Numbered from the stretch's first letter, positions 46,803 to 57,400 are shown. The stretch is DNA of 64,000 nucleotides from Wolbachia endosymbiont (group B) of Gerris lacustris (GCF_964028355.1 NZ_OZ034761.1:930001-994000); one strand, 5' to 3'. Program-made: numbers and translations. Notes: generated from the letters alone by a model not told the origin.

Positions 46803-47378
46803 TTAATGAACCAAATAAGAAGCATTGCAGAGTTGTTTAACCGTGGAAGGGGAAAGAGAGGTAATAAATTTACACAAAGCGCTCTCAAGCAGAACAATTG
46901 TATCGTAGATTTTATTGCGCAAAATGTTCTGTTTTATATATAACCAAAACCTCTCAACAGGATTGAGGTCAGGTGAGTATGGTGGTAGGTATATAATTTC
47001 GATATTTTTAGGTATCTTTAAACTTTTTGACTTATGCCAACTAGCGCAATCCATCACGAGAAAAGCCTTTCGTATTCCTAAATATTGCGACATCTGTTCA
47101 AGGAATATATTTATACAAGCAGTGTTGACGTTTGGTGCAAATAAGCTAAAATTCTCTCCATTTCTGGGATTAACTGCACTATAGAGATAAAAATTTTCCC
47201 TACCTAATTTTACCTTAACCTGTGTCCTACTGCCTTTTTTAAACCACCCATGTCCAACTTTTGAATGTGTACCAAACCGTGATTCATCGAAGAAAAATAG
47301 CTCTTTTTCAGAATGCATGACAATAGTTTCATTGAGGTTTTTTTTTAAACTCCTCTTGCTTATTTTTATCCTGTCCAC
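46803..47378 (-). CDS. IS630 transposase OrfB (copy H)
   Basis: Intact DDE half. Confidence 0.9.
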   Translation of the reverse strand: MDRIKISKRSLKKNLNETIVMHSEKELFFFDESRFGTHSKVGHGWFKKGSRTQVKVKLGRENFYLYSAVNPRNGENFSLFAPNVNTACINIFLEQMSQYLGIRKAFLVMDCASWHKSKSLKIPKNIEIIYLPPYSPDLNPVERFWLYIKQNILRNKIYDTIVLLESALCKFITSLSPSTVKQLCNASYLVH

Positions 47379-47808
47379 TATGAACTGGTCTTGGTGTGAT
47401 ATATGAGAATTTCATTCTTTGCATATTACGATGTATTGTGGATTTGCTGATATTCAAACCAAATCTTTCTTGGATTCTTATTCTCATTTCTCTAATAGTA
47501 ATATTGGGGTTTTCCTCCATCCACACCTCAATTTGTTCAAGTTGACTTTGGTTCAATATAGTTTTTCTACGGCATTGAGGTGGAGAAAATAATTTTTCTT
47601 CTCTTCCAAATTTTATGTGCTTTATCCATGTAGTAATTGCCTTTCTCGAAATGCAACATATTTTTGCTACAGCTGTTATACTGTGCTTTTTTGCTGCAAT
47701 TACAGCATTTAGTTTTTTTGCAACATACGCATTATTTCTTACTTTCTTCAGCATCTCTTTTGCTGATTCCACCACTTTTTCATCCAATAATTTTGATCTT
47801 AATGCCAT
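47329..47808 (-). CDS. IS630 transposase OrfA (copy H)
   Basis: QCRRK / WMEEN subtype, intact. Confidence 0.9.
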   Translation of the reverse strand: MALRSKLLDEKVVESAKEMLKKVRNNAYVAKKLNAVIAAKKHSITAVAKICCISRKAITTWIKHIKFGREEKLFSPPQCRRKTILNQSQLEQIEVWMEENPNITIREMRIRIQERFGLNISKSTIHRNMQRMKFSYITPRPVHSGQDKNKQEEFKKKPQ

Positions 47809-48867
47809 CTAAACCTCGCTATTTTACTTACTCCAGTATGGCTTTTTTTCCATTATTGTCTATTCGTTGCTTGTATAGCGGGAATTGGTATTAGCACTCC
47901 AAGCACACCTCCATAAATGAACAATACAAACGAATGAAGCAAATAATTACTGAGCAGAGTTTTTATATTGCGATACACTAATATTGTTAAAAAGCACGGC
48001 AGAACTGCTCCAGCAATTCTCATATGCCAGGTAAAAAACTGTATTAACTCAGTACTATCAACTGGATAGATAAAGTATATAAACGGTGCACCTACAGCCA
48101 AAATTGTGTTCATAAATAGTGGTAAAATGGTAATTTTATTTAGGCTAATATCACTAATTATCAAATAAACTAAAAACATTCCTTGAGCAAAGGCAAATTG
48201 CAGCAAGTGTCCGCCTCCCCAGAAGAGATATTCATAAAATAAATTCTTATCCAAGTGATATAGAGCTAGAGGCATGTTTTTATGTGCTAAAACAAAGCAC
48301 AGAAATGATGATACAAGTATAATAACTAGTCCAATTTGCCCAACGGAGGCTTGTTTATTCGATATGTAGGTAAGAGCTGCATTTATCAATATGCTGGCAG
48401 CAAACAGACTGAGTCCAAACAAGAACAATTTGTTTTGTAATACGGGAATATAGTTACTTTTGATAACTTCAGTATTTGGAACAAATGCGGATATAAACAT
48501 CAGCAACATGGAAAGGGTCGATAGAGCCCATAAAAAGTTGAGCCATTTACTGGTGTTTTCTAGATTTATGATAAAGAACAGAGATATTATGGAGCACATC
48601 CACACCAAAATTGATAAATTCACGTGTATCACCAGTGCATTATCAAAAATATATTGTGCAGAGGGAATTAGAGAGGAAATGAAAGGCAATCGTAAAAAAA
48701 TAACAATTATTGATAGTAAACCAGAGCAAGCAAGGGCAAGTACTGCCAATAACATCCATTGCCTGCAAAGAGGAGCATTATTTTGTATGTTGAGCATGGT
48801 CTTTCTTGCTTTTGATTGCTATAATACAAGACAGTGTACATTTTTTAAAGTGATATGCGTAGCTCAA

Positions 48868-50664
48868 ATGAATAACATCTCAACAATATCTTTTATCCTG
48901 AAAATGCTGCGTCCATTTCCATTTCATATTGGGGTAGTATTACTGACAGCGTTAGTCTGGGCTATCGATATTTCCTTTAATCCATACTTAATAAAAGTCA
49001 TTATAGATCGTGTTTCAACATCAGATGCAAATGATCTTTTTCGTAATATAGCAACTCCTATCGTATTCTATGTACTAATATTATTTTCACTTGAGTGCTT
49101 TACTAGATTATACGGTTATTTTTTTGAAATTAAGATGATTCCTAATCTTCGTAAAAACATTGTTAAATCAAGTATTGACACATTATTAGATCAAGATAGT
49201 AGCTACTACCAAAATAACTTCTCTGGCAGCCTTGCTAACAAAGTCAATAATTTAACAAACTATATTCCTGATGTCGTGCAAATTGCGCTTGATAGACTTG
49301 TAGCTCGCGCATTAGCACTTGGTATCGGAATTTATTTTTTGTGGCAAGTGAATATTTACTTTGCCTTGTTAATGTTAACTTGGTCAGCATTATTTGTTTT
49401 GTCTTCTCTCTTACTTGCAGGAAAGATAGCGTATCTTGCAGATGCGTGGTCAGAGCTCGGTTCAAGCATTACTGGTAAAATGGTAGATGTATTCTCAAAT
49501 ATCATGTCTGTAAGGTTATTTGCCAGCAAAGACCAAGAAAAATTATCCTTGCGATCCACTCATAGTGAAGCTGTTAAAGCAGAGCAAAAACTTCAGTGGT
49601 TATACATGTGGATTTTCATTTTCTATGGCTTCTCATTTGCGATCATGCAAATACTTAATTTATATCTCTTGGTTAAAGGAAGAGAACAAGAGTTAATTAC
49701 TACTGGAGATTTTGCTTTTGTTATGACTATTAATATAGCAATAGCTAATTTTTTTTGGATGATAGCCAAAAACTTCTCACAATTTTCTAAATCGTGGGGA
49801 AGGATTACTCAGGCTTTGAGGACGATTACCTCAATTCCCAAAATCCAAGATCAGCCAAATGCTGTAGATCTAGTCATTAAAAAAGGGGAAATTAGTTTTG
49901 ATAAAGTTCATTTTCGTTATAAAGATGAAGAGCCAATATTTGAAAACAAATCCATGATAATTGAGTCTGGTCAAAGAGTAGGACTTGTTGGTTATTCAGG
50001 TGGTGGTAAATCAACATTTGTAAACCTAATCCTCCGGCTTTATGATATAAAATCTGGAAAAGTTTCAATTGACGGACAAGATATTCGAAATGTAACTCAG
50101 GATTCTCTGCACAAAAGTATTGGAATGATCCCACAAGATCCATCGCTTTTTCATAGGACTCTAATGGAAAATATTCGCTACGGTAAAGTAGATGCTAGTG
50201 ATGATGAAGTAATAGAAGCTGCCAAACGTGCACATGCTCATGAATTCATTTCAAAATTGTTCCAAGGTTATGAGTCACTCGTTGGCGAAAGAGGTATCAA
50301 ACTTTCGGGAGGACAGAGACAACGTATTGCAATTGCCAGAGCTATTTTAAAAAATGCTCCTATATTAATTCTTGATGAAGCAACTTCACAACTTGATTCT
50401 GTGACTGAAAGCGATATTCAAAAATCTCTGTGGGAGTTGATGCAAGGTAAAACTACAATAGTGATAGCCCATCGCCTATCTACACTTTTGCACATGGATC
50501 GTATTTTAGTATTTGATCAAGGTAAAGTTGTGGAAGATGGTACTCACCAAGAGCTTCTTGATGAAAATGGAATGTATAAAACTCTATGGGATGCACAAGT
50601 TGGCGGGTTTTTGCCGGATAAAAAGAAAAGTGAATGTATTCAGTGTGTTGAAGAACAACAATAA
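48868..50664 (+). CDS. ABC exporter, fused membrane and ATP-binding domains
   Basis: 598 residues from ATG 48868 (the open frame extends further up but runs antisense into the oxidase-like gene). A six-helix type I exporter membrane domain is followed by an ABC domain: Walker A GYSGGGKST, Q-loop MIPQDPSLFHRTL, signature KLSGGQRQRIAIARAIL, Walker B ILILDEATSQLD and H-loop IAHRLST. A half-transporter that would work as a dimer (MsbA/multidrug class). A lipid or drug substrate cannot be told apart from sequence alone. Divergent from the oxidase-like gene. Confidence 0.88.
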   Translation: MNNISTISFILKMLRPFPFHIGVVLLTALVWAIDISFNPYLIKVIIDRVSTSDANDLFRNIATPIVFYVLILFSLECFTRLYGYFFEIKMIPNLRKNIVKSSIDTLLDQDSSYYQNNFSGSLANKVNNLTNYIPDVVQIALDRLVARALALGIGIYFLWQVNIYFALLMLTWSALFVLSSLLLAGKIAYLADAWSELGSSITGKMVDVFSNIMSVRLFASKDQEKLSLRSTHSEAVKAEQKLQWLYMWIFIFYGFSFAIMQILNLYLLVKGREQELITTGDFAFVMTINIAIANFFWMIAKNFSQFSKSWGRITQALRTITSIPKIQDQPNAVDLVIKKGEISFDKVHFRYKDEEPIFENKSMIIESGQRVGLVGYSGGGKSTFVNLILRLYDIKSGKVSIDGQDIRNVTQDSLHKSIGMIPQDPSLFHRTLMENIRYGKVDASDDEVIEAAKRAHAHEFISKLFQGYESLVGERGIKLSGGQRQRIAIARAILKNAPILILDEATSQLDSVTESDIQKSLWELMQGKTTIVIAHRLSTLLHMDRILVFDQGKVVEDGTHQELLDENGMYKTLWDAQVGGFLPDKKKSECIQCVEEQQ

Positions 50665-50956
50665 GAAATTTTTGTTTAGTAGTATTTATTACGCTCATAA
50701 AAATTAATTGTGTGGCCCACAAAGATAAGGATATCATCTTTCTCCTCACTTTTTATTTTTCATACCTCTTCTCTTCTACCTTTGTGTATTAAGCTATATG
50801 TAAACAGTGCTTCCGAATTCTTTATAATTAATCCATACTACCATACTCTGGGAGCATACATATTCATAAACCAGTGTTTCAACGTACAATGGGAACATTT
50901 TCGTTGTGATTTAGGTTTCTAGTATGTATATTAATAAATCTTGTTTTCACTAAATA

Positions 50957-52066
50957 ATGAAAATAATAATTGTCATGATAATGTTATTGTATAGTAACTA
51001 TACAATGGCAAACGGACGAATAAGTCTGGTAGATAAAAAATTATCTCAAGGATATGTAGCTCCAATACTTACAGAAAATAGCGTTATTTTACCAGACAAG
51101 CACGGTACCTTATATTCCTTTGATGTCGATAACCCAAGAGTTATAAATTGGAAATTATACCTCTCAAGTAGAAAAAAAATTGGTAATATGAGTCTATCGA
51201 GCTACAAAGAAAATGTTTTCTTTGTAGTGGATAACATTCTACACACAATAGACGCAAAGACAGGGGAGATTCAATGGGAAAAAGAATTAAGATCTCCGGT
51301 AAGAGGGAAAACAGTAGTAATAAACAATAAATTGGTAGTATTGACTATTGATAACTATCTGCATATGTTTGGTATAAAAGATGGCAGCCCCATTTGGGCT
51401 TATCAAAATGGTATCAATGAGGTTCGAGGTTTGTATTCCATATCACCAGCTATCTCTAATGATAAAATAATAGCACCATTTTCAAATGGTGAATTAATAG
51501 CTTTTAATGAAGAAGGTAAAAAATTGTGGAGCCAAAAATTGGCTACCAACCTTTTGGATACACAGCTTACAGATGTAACTACTACACCTAGAGTGCACGA
51601 TAAAATTTTAATAGCTACAAGTAACTCTTATATTTACGGTATTGATGTAAAATCAGGAAATATTTTATGGTCAAAGCCACTACAAGTAAAAAGTGTATCA
51701 GACATTGAGTCATATTATAGTCCTCTTATTCCTGTAGAGAAACAAAAAGAAGGTGGAAGAATTTTTATAGTGACTAAAGATGATAAAATAATCGGCATCG
51801 ATATACAAAGTGGAAAAACAGTTTGGACATCTGATTTTATAGAGAATGTGCAATTATTTGCTCCAATTATTTATGCCCATACGCTTTGGGTAACAAGTAA
51901 TAAAGGTTCAATATTTGCTTTTCCTGGATCTGAAAGTACAGGAAGGGTAATTAAAATACCTGGTAATGTGTTTCATACTCCAGTGTTTACCCATGATAAA
52001 ATATATGTAACAACTGAAGGAAATGGTGTTTATTCTTTAGAAAATAGGTTTGTTCTTTATGACTGA
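50957..52066 (+). CDS. bamB: BamB-like outer membrane assembly beta-propeller
   Basis: 369 residues. Signal peptide (MKIIIVMIMLLYSNYTMA), without the lipobox cysteine of enterobacterial BamB. Repeated PQQ-type blades: IDAKTGEIQWEKEL, FGIKDGSPIWAYQNG, FNEEGKKLWSQKL, IDVKSGNILWSKPL and IDIQSGKTVWTSDF. Periplasmic partner of the BAM complex by family. Overlaps lpdA by 8 bp, so they share a transcript. Confidence 0.82.
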   Translation: MKIIIVMIMLLYSNYTMANGRISLVDKKLSQGYVAPILTENSVILPDKHGTLYSFDVDNPRVINWKLYLSSRKKIGNMSLSSYKENVFFVVDNILHTIDAKTGEIQWEKELRSPVRGKTVVINNKLVVLTIDNYLHMFGIKDGSPIWAYQNGINEVRGLYSISPAISNDKIIAPFSNGELIAFNEEGKKLWSQKLATNLLDTQLTDVTTTPRVHDKILIATSNSYIYGIDVKSGNILWSKPLQVKSVSDIESYYSPLIPVEKQKEGGRIFIVTKDDKIIGIDIQSGKTVWTSDFIENVQLFAPIIYAHTLWVTSNKGSIFAFPGSESTGRVIKIPGNVFHTPVFTHDKIYVTTEGNGVYSLENRFVLYD

Positions 52067-53438
52067 TTATGATTTGATTGTTATAGGTGGTGGCCCAGGT
52101 GGTTACAAATGCGCTATTGCTGCTGCAAAACTTGAACTCAAAGTTGCTTGTATAGACAAAAATAGCATTTTTGGTGGTACCTGTTTGCGAGTTGGATGTA
52201 TACCATCAAAAGCACTACTCCATTCCTCTTATCAGTATGCTCATACGAAAAACGATCTGTCAAAGCTTGGCATAAAAATTAAGGATGTAAGTTTCGATCT
52301 AAAAGAAATGCTAGGCTATAAAGACGCTAGAGTTCAGGAACTTGGAAAAGGCATAGAATATCTGTTTAACCTTTATAAAATCACTAAAATCAATGGACTT
52401 GGAAAAATTACTTCTTTTGACGAAGGTAATCTTGAAGTTTCAGTTGAAGGTAAGGTACTCAAGGCAAAAAATATAGTCATTGCAACGGGTTCTGATGTTA
52501 TTTCTCTTCCAGAAATTGACATTGATGAGAAAAATATTATTTCATCGACTGGCGCATTATCTCTTACTGAAGTGCCAAAAAAGCTTGTTGTGATTGGAGC
52601 TGGGGCAATAGGGCTTGAAATGTCTTCTGTATGGAGCAGGTTAGGGTCTGAAGTCACTATAGTAGAGTTTTTTGATAGAATCGTTGCAGCAATGGACGGA
52701 GAATTAAGCAAGTCTCTGCTTTCTAGTCTACAAAAGCAGGGAATAAAGTTTTTACTTGGTACTAAAGTTGAAGAAATAAAACAAAGTAGTAACTCTTTAA
52801 ATGTGAAAACTTGTTCTGTAAAAGATAACCAAACAAATACTATAGAGGCGGATAAGGTACTAGTTGCAGTAGGGCGTAAGCCATGCACTGAGGGTCTTGA
52901 AAAAATAGAAAAAGATAATCGCGGTTTCGTTCAAGTTAACAACAGATATGAAACTAATGTGAAAGGAATATTTGCTATTGGTGATGTGATTGGTGGAGCA
53001 ATGCTTGCTCATAAAGCAGAGGAAGAAGGAGTGGCAGTTGCAGAGATAATAGCAGGACAGTCACCTCACGTTGATTATGAAATTATACCATCTGTCATTT
53101 ACACTCACCCTGCGGTTTCTTCGATCGGTAAAGCCGAAGAGGAACTCAAAAATGCTGGCTATAAGTACAAAGTTGGTAAATGTCAATTTGCTGCAAACGG
53201 CAGAGCAAAAATCACTGATGATGCTGAAGGATTCGTGAAAGTTCTGACTTGTAGCAAAGCAGATACAATACTCGGTGTGCATATCATAGGAGCATATGCT
53301 GATACGCTAATCAACGAAGCAGCGGTTGCAATGGCATATGGCGCAGCAGCAGAGGATATATACAGAATTTGTCACTCTCATCCTGATATAAATGAAGCCT
53401 TTCGAGATGCATGCATCGATGCTTTCTTTAAAAAGTAA
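52059..53438 (+). CDS. lpdA: Dihydrolipoyl dehydrogenase
   Basis: 459 residues from ATG 52059 (MTDYDLIVIGGGPGG). FAD fold GGGPGGYKCAI, redox disulfide GGTCLRVGCIPSK, NAD fold GAGAIGLEMSSVW, GIFAIGDVIGG and the catalytic His-Glu region HSHPDINEAF are all present. E3 component of pyruvate and 2-oxoglutarate dehydrogenases; pdhA lies 3 kb away on the other strand. Confidence 0.94.
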   Translation: MTDYDLIVIGGGPGGYKCAIAAAKLELKVACIDKNSIFGGTCLRVGCIPSKALLHSSYQYAHTKNDLSKLGIKIKDVSFDLKEMLGYKDARVQELGKGIEYLFNLYKITKINGLGKITSFDEGNLEVSVEGKVLKAKNIVIATGSDVISLPEIDIDEKNIISSTGALSLTEVPKKLVVIGAGAIGLEMSSVWSRLGSEVTIVEFFDRIVAAMDGELSKSLLSSLQKQGIKFLLGTKVEEIKQSSNSLNVKTCSVKDNQTNTIEADKVLVAVGRKPCTEGLEKIEKDNRGFVQVNNRYETNVKGIFAIGDVIGGAMLAHKAEEEGVAVAEIIAGQSPHVDYEIIPSVIYTHPAVSSIGKAEEELKNAGYKYKVGKCQFAANGRAKITDDAEGFVKVLTCSKADTILGVHIIGAYADTLINEAAVAMAYGAAAEDIYRICHSHPDINEAFRDACIDAFFKK

Positions 53439-53440
53439 CT

Positions 53441-54505
53441 GTGGACCTCGGTTCAATCATTGAAAAATGGTATGATTGGCTAAAGTACAACAGGTCTTAC
53501 TCACCAAACACTTTGGAGTCATACATGAGGGACCTCAAGGATCTTATAAGTTTCCTAAATACTCACATTGGTGAAGAAGTAAATGTTGGCTCTCTGGAAA
53601 AATTAAGCATACCTGAACTGAGGAGTTGGTTTACCTCTCGTTATGCAAGAGGTGTAAATGCGAGATCTAACACTCGCGCATTATCAGTAATCAGAAATTT
53701 TTTCAAATATATAAAAAACAATTATGAAATAAATAATGAAGCGGTATTTTCTTTATCAAGGCCAATTCAGAGAAGAACTCTACCTAAAGCACTTTCAATA
53801 CCTGATATAAAAACTTTAGTAGACTTTTTCTTACATAACCACTATTTACACGGGGCTCACTCTTCTTTGTCATCTCAGTGCTTGACACTGGGATCCAGAA
53901 AAAAAGAAGAATGGATCCCAGTGTCAAGCACTGAGATGACAGGAGGCAACGCAAAAACTTTAGTGAAAGAAACGGAATTATCTGACCTGGGCGAGCCTTG
54001 GGTGGTAAAAAGAGAAATTGCAATTATCGTTCTGCTATATGGTACGGGCTTAAGAATCACTGAAGCATTGAATCTTAAGGTTAGTGATATTAGCAATGAA
54101 AGTTTAATAGTAACAGGTAAGGGAGATAAACAAAGGCAGGTATTTATTCTTCCAGTAGTAAAAAAGTGTATACAAAAATATATAAAAGCTTGTCCCCACT
54201 TTGACGAAGCGGGACATCTTTTTGTGGGGGTAAGAGGAAAAAAATTGGGAAGAACTTATGTTGCTAATCGTTTGCAAAAAATAAGAAGATTTTTAAACTT
54301 ACCAGAAATTTTATCTCCACATGCATTTCGCCATAGTTTTGCTACTCATTTGCTTAAGGAAGATATTGACATAAGATCAATACAACAGCTGCTTGGCCAC
54401 TCAAGCCTTGAAACTACTCAAGTTTACACTCACCTAGATTATCAAGATGTCTTCAATATGTATAAAAACTTTCAGAAGAGTTTGAATAAAAAATCGAAAT
54501 CTTAA
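53441..54505 (+). CDS. xerC: Tyrosine recombinase XerC/XerD
   Basis: 354 residues starting at GTG 53441, two bases after lpdA. N-terminal SAM-like domain (YSPNTLESYMRDLKDLISFL, SNTRALSVIRNFFKYI). Catalytic residues are visible: Arg in GTGLRITEAL, Lys in TGKGDKQRQV, HAFRHSFATH, LLGHSSLETTQ and the nucleophile in VYTHLD. Residues ~143-167, between the two domains, come from an inserted palindromic repeat. It probably acts in chromosome dimer resolution at dif; XerC is favoured over XerD by the N-terminal pattern only. Confidence 0.85.
   Translation: MDLGSIIEKWYDWLKYNRSYSPNTLESYMRDLKDLISFLNTHIGEEVNVGSLEKLSIPELRSWFTSRYARGVNARSNTRALSVIRNFFKYIKNNYEINNEAVFSLSRPIQRRTLPKALSIPDIKTLVDFFLHNHYLHGAHSSLSSQCLTLGSRKKEEWIPVSSTEMTGGNAKTLVKETELSDLGEPWVVKREIAIIVLLYGTGLRITEALNLKVSDISNESLIVTGKGDKQRQVFILPVVKKCIQKYIKACPHFDEAGHLFVGVRGKKLGRTYVANRLQKIRRFLNLPEILSPHAFRHSFATHLLKEDIDIRSIQQLLGHSSLETTQVYTHLDYQDVFNMYKNFQKSLNKKSKS
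53869..53940. repeat. Palindromic element inserted in xer
   Basis: Arms of 29 bp (53869-53897 and 53912-53940) are a perfect inverted repeat: GTCATCTCAGTGCTTGACAC... against ...GTGTCAAGCACTGAGATGAC, with a 14-base centre. It is in frame with the recombinase and has no stop. Confidence 0.88.
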
Positions 54506-54624
54506 CTTCGTCTTAAATCGATAATATTGCCGAACTGAGTGCTTGCAACATCATTCAGTACTGTACTTGCTTTATATAAGCAATAGTGACCAGCAGAGAA
54601 GAAAGCAAAAACGTTTTGCAAAAG

Positions 54625-54718
54625 GTTATGAATGAAAGAGAATAGACAGCAGAATTTAAATTAGAAGCTATGTAAAGAAATAAGTCAAGCAAATAGCAAA
54701 AGATCTGGGACCATACAC
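54625..54718 (+). pseudogene. Possible IS3-type OrfA remnant
   Basis: Decayed sequence reading TAEFKLEAM and, one frame over, VKQIAKDLG, which resembles the start of IS3-family OrfA proteins. Several stops and frameshifts. Confidence 0.35.
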
Positions 54719-56149
54719 CTAGGCACTCAATTTTAATTTTTCACTCAAAACCAAGTTCACGACATCAGGGCTGGCTTTTCCCTTGGTGAATTTCATTGCT
54801 TCACCAATAAAGAAACCATACAATCTTGTTTTACCACTCTTGTATTCTTGAACTTTATCTTGGTTGTTATTGATGATTTTATCTATTACCTCTGAGATTT
54901 GACATTTGTCAGTTATTTGTTTGAGATCTTGCTCTTTTATAATAAGGGATGCAGGCTTTCCAGTTTCAAACATAATATCAAAAACTTGTTTACCAAGTTT
55001 AGCAGAGATCGTTCCATCAACGATAAAATCTAAGAGTTCGGACAAAGCATTTGCTTTGATTGGGGAGCTCACAATATCAATATTTGCTTTATTTAAACGA
55101 CCGAAAAGCTCTACAGTCAACCAGGTGACCGCGAGCTTTGAATCATGCTTTTTTGCTAATTTTTCAAAATAATCGGCAATTTCTTTATCAGAAGTGATAA
55201 CGTCTGCATCATATTTATTGATACCTAGTTCCTCTATGTATCGAAGTTTTTTTTGATCTGGCAACTCGGGTAAAGATGATTTAATAGAATCAATTTTGTC
55301 TTGGCTTATTTCAACAGGTAGCAAATCAGGTTCAGGGAAATATCTATAGTCACTTGAATCTTCTTTGCTTCTCATCACTTTTGTTTTTCCTAAAGTGACA
55401 TCAAACAATAAGGTATCTTGACTTATTTCTCGTCCGCTTTCCAAAATTTTGATCTGCCTTTGTGCTTCATAATCTATAGCTTGTACAATATAACGTATTG
55501 AATTTAAGTTTTTTATTTCACAACGAGTGCCAAATGTGCTACTACCCTTTGGGCGAACAGAAACATTTGCATCACAGCGAAGTGACCCCTTTTCCATATC
55601 ACCATCACATGAACCGATGTAACGCAAAATCTGCCTCAATTTTTTCATGAATTCTGCAGCTTCTGCAGATGAACGAAGATCTGGCTCTGAAACAATTTCC
55701 ATTAAAGCAACACCTGCACGATTTAAATCCACATAAGTTTTGCTTTCCTCATGAACGCTCTTTCCTGCGTCTTGCTCTAAATGAATTCTCGCAATTCTTA
55801 TTTCCTTTTCATTGTCATTGATAAATACTCTACCATTTTTAACTATTGGCTCAAAGAACTGGGTTATTTGATAACCTTGTGGTAAATCGGGATAAAAATA
55901 ATTTTTCCGATCAAAGTAAGAACACTTATTAATTTCTGCAGAAAGTGCAAGACCGGTGCGTATTGCTTGCTCTATGCAGATATAATTTAATACTGGTAGT
56001 GTACCTGGCATTGCTGCATCAACTAAAGAAACTTGAGTATTGTGCTCAGTGCCAAATTCCGTTAGTGAACTAGAAAATAGCTTTGTCTTAGAAGAAACCT
56101 GAGCGTGTACCTCAAGTCCAATTACTGTCTCCCAGTTTTCTTTTGTCAT
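54719..56149 (-). CDS. gatB: Asp/Glu-tRNA amidotransferase subunit B
   Basis: 476 residues. Starts [20 protein letters not shown] and contains [43 protein letters not shown] and the C-terminal YqeY-like tail domain. It makes Gln-tRNA(Gln) and Asn-tRNA(Asn) from the misacylated forms with GatA and GatC, which are not in the window. Confidence 0.94.
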   Translation of the reverse strand: MTKENWETVIGLEVHAQVSSKTKLFSSSLTEFGTEHNTQVSLVDAAMPGTLPVLNYICIEQAIRTGLALSAEINKCSYFDRKNYFYPDLPQGYQITQFFEPIVKNGRVFINDNEKEIRIARIHLEQDAGKSVHEESKTYVDLNRAGVALMEIVSEPDLRSSAEAAEFMKKLRQILRYIGSCDGDMEKGSLRCDANVSVRPKGSSTFGTRCEIKNLNSIRYIVQAIDYEAQRQIKILESGREISQDTLLFDVTLGKTKVMRSKEDSSDYRYFPEPDLLPVEISQDKIDSIKSSLPELPDQKKLRYIEELGINKYDADVITSDKEIADYFEKLAKKHDSKLAVTWLTVELFGRLNKANIDIVSSPIKANALSELLDFIVDGTISAKLGKQVFDIMFETGKPASLIIKEQDLKQITDKCQISEVIDKIINNNQDKVQEYKSGKTRLYGFFIGEAMKFTKGKASPDVVNLVLSEKLKLSA

Positions 56150-56354
56150 GTATTTTATTCAATTAATAACTTTATATTCTGCAAACTAGCACAAAAAGTC
56201 AAATAAAACTCATTTAACCTATGATCCAAGAGCGGTGTATATCAATAATATAAGAGTTACTACAGTTTCTATTGACTAGGCTGTTATATAATAAAGTTAA
56301 GTGCTGCCAAAAAATATCTATAGTAGGCCAAAACATAATTTTGATGGCAACTGA

Positions 56355-57335
56355 TTAGCTAACAAATTTATAAACATCAGTATATAGTTCATCAACGCCT
56401 GGCTCTTTACTATTTTTAGCAAAATCTTCTGACTTTTTTACTAAATCTCGTATTTCCTTATCAATAGCTTTGCATTCTTCATCAGAAGCGATTTTATTGT
56501 CTGTTATATACTGCTTTAAGGTGCTTATAGGATCATGATTTTGCTTCATATCTTCAACTTCTTCTTTTGAGCGATAAGTAGCAGGATCTGACATCGAATG
56601 GCCACGATATCTATATGTCTTCATTTCAAGCAAGAGAGGTCCTTTTCCCCCACGTACGTGCTCAGCTATTTCACTTGTTATCTCATAGACAGAGAAAAAA
56701 TCCATTCCATCAACTTGTTTTCCAGGAATACCAAAACTCTCTCCTCTTTTATATAGTTCAGTTACTAAAGTTGATCTTTGCACAGAAGTTCCCATTGCGT
56801 ATTCGTTATTTTCTATTATATAAACCACAGGTAACTTCCACAAAGATGCCATATTAAATGATTCATATACTTGTCCTTGATTTGCAGCACCGTCACCAAA
56901 ATATGTGAATACAACGTTATCTTTTTTCTTGTATTTATTAGCAAATGCTATTCCTGTACCAATTGGGACTTGTGCACCTACTATTCCATGTCCACCAAAG
57001 AAATTTTTTTCAACATCAAATATGTGCATGGAGCCACCTTTACCTTTTGAACACCCTGTTTCTTTGCCGTTTAGTTCTGCCATCACAACATTCGGATCAG
57101 AATTACATGCAAGCATTAAGCCATGGTCTCTATAGCTTGTGATAAAAGCATCACCAGATTTTGATGCAGCTTGAGTCCCAACTGCAACTGCTTCTTGCCC
57201 TATTGATAAGTGACAGAATCCGCCTATTAATCCCATTCCGTATAATTGTCCTGCTTTTTCCTCAAATCTGCGTATGAGAAGCATTTTTCTGTAGAATCCA
57301 ATCACCTGTTCTTTAGTGAAATTTTCTTCTTTCAT
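56355..57335 (-). CDS. pdhA: Pyruvate dehydrogenase E1 alpha subunit
   Basis: 326 residues. Thiamine diphosphate motif FGDGAANQGQVYES...IENNEYAMGTS, the phosphorylation-loop region RYRGHSMSDPATYRS and GGSMHIFDVEKNFFGGHGIVG are typical of the alpha2beta2-type E1. The beta subunit is not adjacent. Confidence 0.94.
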   Translation of the reverse strand: MKEENFTKEQVIGFYRKMLLIRRFEEKAGQLYGMGLIGGFCHLSIGQEAVAVGTQAASKSGDAFITSYRDHGLMLACNSDPNVVMAELNGKETGCSKGKGGSMHIFDVEKNFFGGHGIVGAQVPIGTGIAFANKYKKKDNVVFTYFGDGAANQGQVYESFNMASLWKLPVVYIIENNEYAMGTSVQRSTLVTELYKRGESFGIPGKQVDGMDFFSVYEITSEIAEHVRGGKGPLLLEMKTYRYRGHSMSDPATYRSKEEVEDMKQNHDPISTLKQYITDNKIASDEECKAIDKEIRDLVKKSEDFAKNSKEPGVDELYTDVYKFVS

Positions 57336-57400
57336 ATTGACTTTCTTTTATTAAATTGAGATCATACCAGAAATTTTTAACATTTTATAATACTATCTAT

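Larger units (their letters stand above)
46788..47890 (-). mobile_element. IS630-family element, copy H (complete)
   Basis: Left flank TAA (46785-46787), right flank TTA (47891-47893). Inverted relative to copy I, 135 bp away. Confidence 0.92.
45320..48797 (-). pseudogene. Heme-copper oxidase subunit I-like gene, broken by two IS630 copies with an internal inversion
   Basis: N-terminal part 48797-47891 (minus), middle part 46656-46787 (now on the plus strand), C-terminal part 45546-45320 (minus). With both IS630 copies removed, one TAA per junction kept and the middle flipped, the pieces give 1266 nt = 422 codons with no stop. The product is 421 residues with about 11-12 membrane segments and histidines placed as in oxidase subunit I: IHVNLSILVW (helix II), WGGGHLLQFAFAQG (helix VI) and AHYHGSVVGITIAFM. 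It is divergent from the CoxA at 60832 and closer in style to the small b-type/cbb3-like subunits. Non-functional here. Confidence 0.8.

Noticed and set aside
48460..48867. N-terminal extension of the ABC exporter to 48460
   Set aside because: The extension is antisense to the well-supported oxidase-like gene and does not resemble an exporter; ATG 48868 begins the membrane domain.
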